Assembly: GCA_027619145.1 (NCBI GenBank)
Contig: JAQCGA010000032.1
Span: 1-14,253 of the forward strand
DNA: 14,253 nucleotides
Direction of reading: 5' to 3'
Source of the DNA: a bacterium
GTDB taxonomy: Bacteria; Latescibacterota; UBA2968; GCA-2709665
Shown here: positions 8,768 through 14,253 of the stretch, piece after piece
Numbering within the stretch: the first letter of the stretch is position 1
Layout of the letters: the number at the start of each line of letters is the position of its first letter
Translations under genes and position numbers: made by a program
Notes under the pieces: generated by a model
Seen by the model: the letters and a program-made list of their open reading frames with translations, nothing else
What the model was told of the DNA's origin: nothing
The model's database searches: none

Positions 8768-8795
8768 TTGCATTTTCTATCTGTTTTTTTATATT
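8768..8795 (+). promoter_or_regulatory. Possible promoter of rnr
   Basis: TTGCAT (8768-8773), a 16-base spacer, then TATATT (8790-8795). The -10 is good, the -35 is poor (3 of 6). It lies in the 264-base divergent region between sodC and rnr and would give a leader of about 140 bases before the RNase R start. Confidence 0.4.
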
Positions 8796-8944
8796 TCAAG
8801 CGGAACCTGCATCCCTTCAAACCTTGCCTGCCTTTACCCGGCCCAGCAGAGGCCTCCTTCCCGAGCCGGGCAACCCAAGGAGACAATCATTCATATCAGC
8901 CTTTTCCGGGTAAACCACCTGGCTTCCGCGGAGATGTGATTTAC

Positions 8945-11176
8945 ATGATGCCCATCTCTCGCGACCAGATCCTGCAATACGTCCAGCAACAGACGTCCCG
9001 GCCCCTGAAAGCCCGTGAACTTGCCCGGGCACTTCAGGTCCCCCAGGCTGAGTATCGCGCTTTCCGTCAGCTCCTTAAAGACTTGGAACAGGAAGGCGTT
9101 CTGGTCCGCCTTCGTAGCAACCGCTATGGCCCACCCGAGAAGTTAAACCTGACAGCAGGCAGGCTCAGCGTAAACCCGGACGGCTTTGGGTTTGTCTCCA
9201 GAGACACCGGCGGTCCGGATATCTTCGTGAACGAAAGCAGCTTGAAAACCGCGCTCCACGGAGACCGAGGGGTTATTCGCGTGACCAACTATGCCGGAAG
9301 GCGCAACCAGCCCGAAGGCGAAATTGTCCGGGTGCTGGAACGAGCCGTCAAATCTGTGGTCGGCACCTATCGTTTTAGTGATCGGTTCGGATTTGTAGAA
9401 CCCGATGATCCCCGCCTCACCCGAGATATTTACATCTCCCCCGAAGACAGCAACGGCGCCACCGAAGGCCAGAAGGTAGTCGCCCACATCGAAGCCTGGA
9501 CCACCGGCCGCAGCAACCCCGAGGGCCGCATCGTTGAAATCCTCGGAGACGCTGGAGACCCGGGCATCGATATTCTCGCGGTGGTGAAAGAATACGACCT
9601 GCCCATTGCATTTCCTCCCCACATACAGGCAGCCGCCGAAGAAATTCCAGACGAAATTCCAGCATCCGAAATCCTGAATCGCCTGGACCTTCGGAGCCTG
9701 GCCTGCGTAACCATCGATCCCGCAGACGCCAAAGACCACGACGATGCGCTCTCCCTGGAAACACTGGACAACGGGACGTTTCGCCTGGGCATCCACATTG
9801 CAGATGTCAGCCACTACGTCACCGAGGGTTCCTTGCTGGACCACGAAGCCCTCACTCGCGGAACCAGCGTCTACCTTCCAGACCGGGTCATTCCCATGCT
9901 ACCGGAACGCCTTTCCGGCGACCTCTGTTCTTTGCTTCCCCAAAAAGATCGGCTGGCTTTCAGCGTATTGGTGAACCTGAACTCCGAAGCAAAAATACAA
10001 AACGTCGAAATTGCAGAATCCGTCATCCGCAGTCGGGCACGCCTGTCGTACGAAGAAGTACAGCAAGTCTTTGACAATGCCCAGAACCTGCCCGAACAGG
10101 TCCGGCCGCATGCGGGTATGCTACGAAAAATGGAAACCTTGCGGCGGCAGTTCACTTCCCGCCGCGCACGCCGGGGTGCCATCGACTTCAACATCCCGGA
10201 ACCCCGGATCATTCTGGATGAAAAAGGCAACACCGTAGACGTAGAGCGCCGCGAACGCCTGGACAGCCACCGGTTGGTGGAAGAATTTATGTTACTCGCC
10301 AACGAAACCGTGGCCCGGCGCATGGAAGAGCTGGATGTACCCATCCTCTTCCGCGTGCACGACCGTCCAGACAAGGTTCGCCTCGAAACCTTCTCAAAAA
10401 TGGCGGCCGGTTTTGGGTACCGCTTCCCCCGCGTAGACCGCATTACGCCTGCAGGCATCCAGAAATTCCTGCAAACGCTTACCGGAAAGCGCTCGGGTGA
10501 TGTCCTGAATGCCTACCTGCTTCGCTCCATGAAAAAAGCAATCTACACCCCGGAGAACATTGGCCACTTCGGCCTCGCCTGTGACAGTTATACCCATTTC
10601 ACCTCCCCCATTCGGCGGTACCCGGACCTGCTTACACACAGGCTGGTTCGGGAAGCCAACACCCTGACCGAGCAAAGAAAGGCTCAGCTCAAAGAACGCC
10701 TGCCCACCATTGGAGACCTGGCAACAAAACGAGAAATTGTTGCTCAAGAAGCCGAGTGGGACGCCATCAAAATCAAGCAAATTCGCTTCCTCGAAAAACG
10801 CGTTGGCGAACATTTCAAAGCCACCATTGTCAGTGTACGCGCGATGGGATTTTTTGCACAGTTGGATGAATGTCTCATTGACGGAATGGTCCGCGTCAGC
10901 AGCCTGGCAGACGACTATTACATCTACCAGGAAACCCGGGGTGCGCTGGTGGGTGAACGTACGGGCCGCACCTTCCGCATGGGCGATTCGGTGGTTGTGG
11001 AACTGGCTCGCGCAGACCTGCAAACCCGCCGCATCGACTTCCTTTTGCTGGAAGGTGGCATCCACGAAGAACAGGAACAAAGACAAAAACCGGACCGGAA
11101 ACAAACACAAACAAACCGGCGAAAACCAAAACACACTCGCCGGTCCCGTTCCGGACGCAAAAAGAAACGCTCGTAA
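8945..11176 (+). CDS. rnr: Ribonuclease R (3'-to-5' exoribonuclease)
   Basis: A 743-residue RNB-family exoribonuclease that degrades structured RNA from the 3' end in the cytoplasm. In order: a winged-helix region at about 10-65 (LKARELARALQVPQAEYRAF), two cold-shock-like RNA-binding domains at about 70-200 (GRLSVNPDGFGFVSRD and GTYRFSDRFGFVEPDD), and the RNB catalytic domain. The catalytic domain has metal-binding Asp258, Asp264, Asp266 and Asp267 (IDPADAKDHDDA) and FTSPIRRYPDL near 552. An S1 domain follows at about 621-703, then a Lys/Arg/Gln-rich tail of about 40 residues. The frame is open back to 8768, but that part is proline-rich and unlike RNase R. ATG 8945 or 8948 is therefore the likely start, with GGAG at 8930-8933 (11 bases away, a weak fit). 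purF begins 56 bases after the stop, so they may share a transcript. Confidence 0.96.
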   Translation: MMPISRDQILQYVQQQTSRPLKARELARALQVPQAEYRAFRQLLKDLEQEGVLVRLRSNRYGPPEKLNLTAGRLSVNPDGFGFVSRDTGGPDIFVNESSLKTALHGDRGVIRVTNYAGRRNQPEGEIVRVLERAVKSVVGTYRFSDRFGFVEPDDPRLTRDIYISPEDSNGATEGQKVVAHIEAWTTGRSNPEGRIVEILGDAGDPGIDILAVVKEYDLPIAFPPHIQAAAEEIPDEIPASEILNRLDLRSLACVTIDPADAKDHDDALSLETLDNGTFRLGIHIADVSHYVTEGSLLDHEALTRGTSVYLPDRVIPMLPERLSGDLCSLLPQKDRLAFSVLVNLNSEAKIQNVEIAESVIRSRARLSYEEVQQVFDNAQNLPEQVRPHAGMLRKMETLRRQFTSRRARRGAIDFNIPEPRIILDEKGNTVDVERRERLDSHRLVEEFMLLANETVARRMEELDVPILFRVHDRPDKVRLETFSKMAAGFGYRFPRVDRITPAGIQKFLQTLTGKRSGDVLNAYLLRSMKKAIYTPENIGHFGLACDSYTHFTSPIRRYPDLLTHRLVREANTLTEQRKAQLKERLPTIGDLATKREIVAQEAEWDAIKIKQIRFLEKRVGEHFKATIVSVRAMGFFAQLDECLIDGMVRVSSLADDYYIYQETRGALVGERTGRTFRMGDSVVVELARADLQTRRIDFLLLEGGIHEEQEQRQKPDRKQTQTNRRKPKHTRRSRSGRKKKRS

Positions 11177-11232
11177 TCCTCTCCCCTCCGAAACTCCGCG
11201 TATCTCCCTCAACCTCACGTGCAGGAGAAACG

Positions 11233-12627
11233 ATGGAACAAAATATAAAGCATTACTGTGGCATTTTTGGCATCTACGGAACCCCGGAGGCAGCCACCCT
11301 TACTACGCTGGGCCTGCACGCACTCCAGCACAGAGGCGAAGAAAGCACCGGCATTGCCACCGGCGATGGCCAGCGCATCCACGTACACACCGGCATGGGC
11401 CATGTGGCAGATGTATTTGCTGATCCCCGTACCCTGGACCACCTGCCCGGCCACCTGGCCATTGGGCACAACCGCTATTCAACGACCGGTTCAGACAGCC
11501 TGGTAAACGCCCAACCTTTTGTGGCCGAATGCCGGGACGGGTACGTGGCAGTTGCCCACAACGGCAACCTCACCAATACGGCCAGCCTCCGCCGGGAAAT
11601 GCAAGAAGAAGGCGCCATCTTTCAAACCACCACAGACAGTGAGCTGATTCTGCACCTCATTGCAAGGTCTCGAAAAGAACAGATCGTAGACCGAGTTGCA
11701 GATTCACTTCAGCAACTCGAGGGCGCTTATTCTCTGGTTCTGGCCACCGAAAACTTGCTGCTGGCCGCCCGAGATCCCTACGGTTTCCGCCCACTGTGCC
11801 TGGGGCAACTTGGCCAGGACTGGATTATCGCCTCCGAGTCCTGCGCACTGGACATCATTTCTGCCCGTTATATCCGCGACATTGAGCCGGGCGAACTGGT
11901 GGTCATTGACGAAAATGGATTGCGTACATTTTCTCCGCTGGAATCGGACAGGCACGCATTCTGCATTTTTGAATACATCTATTTTTCTCGGCCAGACAGC
12001 ATCATCTTTGGTGACAATGTAGACAAAACGCGCCGCAAATTGGGGAAACAGCTCGCGATTGAACAACCCGCCAATGCGGACATTGTCATTGCCGTGCCGG
12101 ACTCCAGCAATACGGCCGCCATTGGGTATGCCAACGAAACCGGCATCAAGCACGAAATTGGGCTCATTCGCAACCACTACGTCGGCCGTACATTCATTGC
12201 CCCCGAACAGGACGACCGCGCCGCCAAAGTACGCCTCAAGTTCAACCCGGTCCGGGGTGTACTCAAAGGCAAACGCGTGGTGGTCGTAGAAGACTCCATC
12301 GTGCGCGGAACCACGCTCAAACACCTGGTACATATGATTCGTGAAGCCGGTGCGCGACAAGTCCACGTGCGCATCAGTTGTCCGCCCATTATTGGTGCTT
12401 GTTATTATGGAATTGACTTTCAGACAGAGAAAGAGCTGATTGCCAGTAAAAAAACCATTGAGCAAATTCGCGAGCACCTGGGCGCAGACAGTTTGGGCTA
12501 CCTCTCATTAGAGGGCATGCTTAGTGTGGCGCCCAACGCGGCCCACCAGTACTGCACAGCCTGTTTCACACAGAACTATCCGATCATCATTGAAAATGAA
12601 GTCAGCAAGCTCCTCCTGGAAAAATGA
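11233..12627 (+). CDS. purF: Amidophosphoribosyltransferase (glutamine PRPP amidotransferase)
   Basis: A 464-residue enzyme for the first committed step of purine synthesis: PRPP plus glutamine gives phosphoribosylamine. An eight-residue propeptide precedes Cys9 (CGIFGIYG), which becomes the N-terminal nucleophile after cleavage. The glutaminase half shows GHNRYSTTG (78-86) and HNGNLTN (109-115). The transferase half has the PRPP motif VVVVEDSIVRGTT (349-361). Cys244, Cys390, Cys441 and Cys444 match the four ligands of the [4Fe-4S] cluster in the Bacillus subtilis-type enzyme, so this belongs to the Fe-S, self-processing, potentially oxygen-sensitive class. AGGAG (11223-11227) lies five bases before ATG. 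Its neighbours are rnr upstream and a TPR protein downstream, not other pur genes. No promoter or purine riboswitch was seen in the 56-base gap, so readthrough from rnr is likely. Confidence 0.97.
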   Translation: MEQNIKHYCGIFGIYGTPEAATLTTLGLHALQHRGEESTGIATGDGQRIHVHTGMGHVADVFADPRTLDHLPGHLAIGHNRYSTTGSDSLVNAQPFVAECRDGYVAVAHNGNLTNTASLRREMQEEGAIFQTTTDSELILHLIARSRKEQIVDRVADSLQQLEGAYSLVLATENLLLAARDPYGFRPLCLGQLGQDWIIASESCALDIISARYIRDIEPGELVVIDENGLRTFSPLESDRHAFCIFEYIYFSRPDSIIFGDNVDKTRRKLGKQLAIEQPANADIVIAVPDSSNTAAIGYANETGIKHEIGLIRNHYVGRTFIAPEQDDRAAKVRLKFNPVRGVLKGKRVVVVEDSIVRGTTLKHLVHMIREAGARQVHVRISCPPIIGACYYGIDFQTEKELIASKKTIEQIREHLGADSLGYLSLEGMLSVAPNAAHQYCTACFTQNYPIIIENEVSKLLLEK

Positions 12628-12738
12628 GTGGGCACTGCGGATTCGCGGCAACCTTTTACACGCTGAAACGTAAGTAACAAAGCAAACTTGGTTTTCTTTT
12701 TTGTATTGTCTCCGCGAGGTGTTTCCCAGGGATTTTTC

Positions 12739-14253
12739 ATGAAAAATCTGTTACGCCCAATTTTCCTGTTCTTGTTGTTGCTCATCGGTCTGGTCCGTTG
12801 TGCAGCTACACCAAATATCACCCGCCACCCCACACAAGCCCAGGCCATACCCGCGCCCAACCCTGAAGCATTGGCCCATTTCATAGACGCCAAACTGCTC
12901 GAAATGCACGGGCAGCGGGAAGAAGCTGTGCGCGCTCTGATCACCGCGATCGCACACGACAGCACATCTGCTACTCTCTACAGTGCACTGGCCCGCAACC
13001 TGGTAGCACTCCAGCACTTTGAATACGCCCAGGAACCCGCCCGCAAGTCAATTGGGCTGGACTCGTCGGATGTGTCCAGTCGCTGGTTGCTCTTTCACGC
13101 CTTAATGGGCAGTCGCCAGGATACCACCGCCGCAATACAGCAACTCGAAACCATCATCGACATCAATCCGCGCGAACTAGAAGCCCTGGATACCCTGCTC
13201 AAAGTTTACCGCCTCCAGGATCGCAAGAAAGATGTACTGCGCATCCTGAAGAGTCTGGCCGCCGTTCCAAACTTGAATACCCGGTACAGAGTCTTCATTG
13301 CAGAAAGTTTTACCCGGTATGAGGCACCCGCAGACGCCGTCAAACTCTATCAACAAATCCTGGAAGATGATCCCACCCAGTCCGAAATCTGGTCCCGTCT
13401 GGGCGAATTAACTCTGGCAACCGGAGATACGCTCGGGGCCGCGCAAGCCCTTCGCAGAGGTCTTACACACGTGGACAACCGCGTGGACCGCAGCACTCGC
13501 CGCGCCTGGCAGCTTCTGGTGCAGATCTACGCCACAGATGCCCACCTGGACAGCCTGCTCGCTGAAAAGCCGCCTGATGTGCGTTTTCTGGAACACATGG
13601 CTGATATTTACGCAGTGGTTGCACAAAATTCCACCGGCAATGATACCTCTGCCGTCCGGCACGCCCGATACGCAGAAGCCCTCCTCAACGCCCTCGTGCA
13701 GGCTGCACCGAACCAACCGGACTTATATTATAAAAAGGGCAATCTCCTGCTTTCCGAAAACCGACTGGAGGAGGCCCAGGCCGCATTCAACCAGGCCATT
13801 GCAATTGAACCCAGTGCACGGTACTGGTTGGGAATGTCTCATATTTATTTGAGACAACAGCAATGGGACAGAGCCATTGAAATCCTCACCACGCTCTTCA
13901 CACAGGCACCAGAAAAATCCGGGCTATACACACAGATCGTATTCGACCTGGGTAGGGCCTATACCGTAACAGGGCAATTCGAAAAATCCCGCCAGGTCTA
14001 TCGCCAGGCTGCACAGGCCGACTCTAGCCAGATGCGATTTCACCTGGAAATGGGACGCACCTACGTATTCCAAAAAGACTGGAAAAATGCCATTGCGGTA
14101 TTCGAGCAGTTGGTGAAACAGACCGACGACAATGCAGACCTGCTCAAACCTGCCCTCTACGAACTGGGTCACAGTTACGAACGAGATGGACAGTTCGACA
14201 ACGGCGTAAAAGTGTTCCAGCGCCTCCTCGCTCTAGACCCGGACCATCATCAG
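12739..14253 (+). CDS. Exported TPR-repeat protein, 3' end outside the window
   Basis: The frame is open for 505 codons from ATG 12739 to the right edge, with no stop, so only the N-terminal part is present. The start has a hydrophobic signal (MKNLLRPIFLFLLLLIGLV) ending in Arg20-Cys21. A lipobox is suggested, but Arg at -1 is not standard. From about residue 43 the chain is built of 34-residue-like helical repeats. The clearest are 324-358 (PDLYYKKGNLLLSENRLEEA), 360-392, 399-430, 432-466 and 471-504. More divergent repeats lie at about 43-75, 78-110, 112-146, 181-214 and 215-246. Roughly ten to eleven TPRs in total, a scaffold for protein-protein contact in the envelope; no enzymatic domain is visible. 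AGGGA (12728-12732) six bases before ATG is a modest SD. It follows purF by 111 bases. The function is unknown. Confidence 0.88.
   Translation, partial: MKNLLRPIFLFLLLLIGLVRCAATPNITRHPTQAQAIPAPNPEALAHFIDAKLLEMHGQREEAVRALITAIAHDSTSATLYSALARNLVALQHFEYAQEPARKSIGLDSSDVSSRWLLFHALMGSRQDTTAAIQQLETIIDINPRELEALDTLLKVYRLQDRKKDVLRILKSLAAVPNLNTRYRVFIAESFTRYEAPADAVKLYQQILEDDPTQSEIWSRLGELTLATGDTLGAAQALRRGLTHVDNRVDRSTRRAWQLLVQIYATDAHLDSLLAEKPPDVRFLEHMADIYAVVAQNSTGNDTSAVRHARYAEALLNALVQAAPNQPDLYYKKGNLLLSENRLEEAQAAFNQAIAIEPSARYWLGMSHIYLRQQQWDRAIEILTTLFTQAPEKSGLYTQIVFDLGRAYTVTGQFEKSRQVYRQAAQADSSQMRFHLEMGRTYVFQKDWKNAIAVFEQLVKQTDDNADLLKPALYELGHSYERDGQFDNGVKVFQRLLALDPDHHQ

Noticed and set aside
8768..8944. N-terminal extension of RNase R by 59 residues
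   Set aside because: The extension is proline-rich, unlike RNase R, starts from a non-ATG codon without an SD, and overlaps the predicted rnr promoter.
12628..12738. Possible promoter or terminator between purF and the TPR gene
   Set aside because: T-rich stretches are present, but no convincing paired boxes and no stem followed by a T-run.
13835..13856. Seven-base inverted repeat TGTCTCA / TGAGACA with an eight-base loop
   Set aside because: Lies inside the TPR coding sequence, has no T-run, and a repeat of this size is expected by chance in a window of this length.

Overview
The window is bacterial chromosomal DNA with dense coding on both strands and mostly clear Shine-Dalgarno (SD) sites. 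It carries no RNA gene, CRISPR array, insertion sequence or phage gene that I can support. Several gene products have export signals, and a perfect CIRCE operator implies an HrcA-type heat-shock system. An exported protein of the PcRGLX/YetA type next to an enolase-superfamily enzyme reminds me of uncultivated, polysaccharide-degrading, Latescibacterota- or Poribacteria-like lineages. That placement is an impression from gene content, not something the sequence proves.

Layout. (1) 126-3685, plus strand: an enolase-superfamily sugar-acid dehydratase-like enzyme, then a large exported PcRGLX/YetA-like protein 29 bases downstream, probably one carbohydrate-use operon. (2) 3753-4124: a small VOC (glyoxalase-fold) protein. 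It is followed by a degenerate stretch (4147-4521) that looks like the remnant of a larger gene. (3) 4568-5790: two exported thioredoxin-fold proteins 14 bases apart, a TlpA/ResA-like one and a peroxiredoxin-like-1 one, closed by a strong bidirectional terminator at 5813-5848. (4) 5870-7838, minus strand: groES-groEL with a sigma70-type promoter and CIRCE operator at 7918-7982. (5) 8090-8620, minus strand: an exported Cu/Zn superoxide dismutase with its own promoter and terminator. (6) 8945 to the right edge, plus strand: RNase R (rnr), amidophosphoribosyltransferase (purF) and an exported TPR-repeat protein cut off by the window end.

The left third is about carbohydrate use. The middle collects protein-folding, thiol-redox and superoxide-defence functions in separate transcription units. 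The right third is housekeeping (RNA decay, purine synthesis) followed by a TPR protein.

Most of the window is ordinary, and I did not find a convincing undescribed system. The parts most worth a second look are the enolase-superfamily enzyme with an unusual sequence after its catalytic histidine (and its exported partner), the paired exported thiol proteins, and the gene remnant at 4147-4521.
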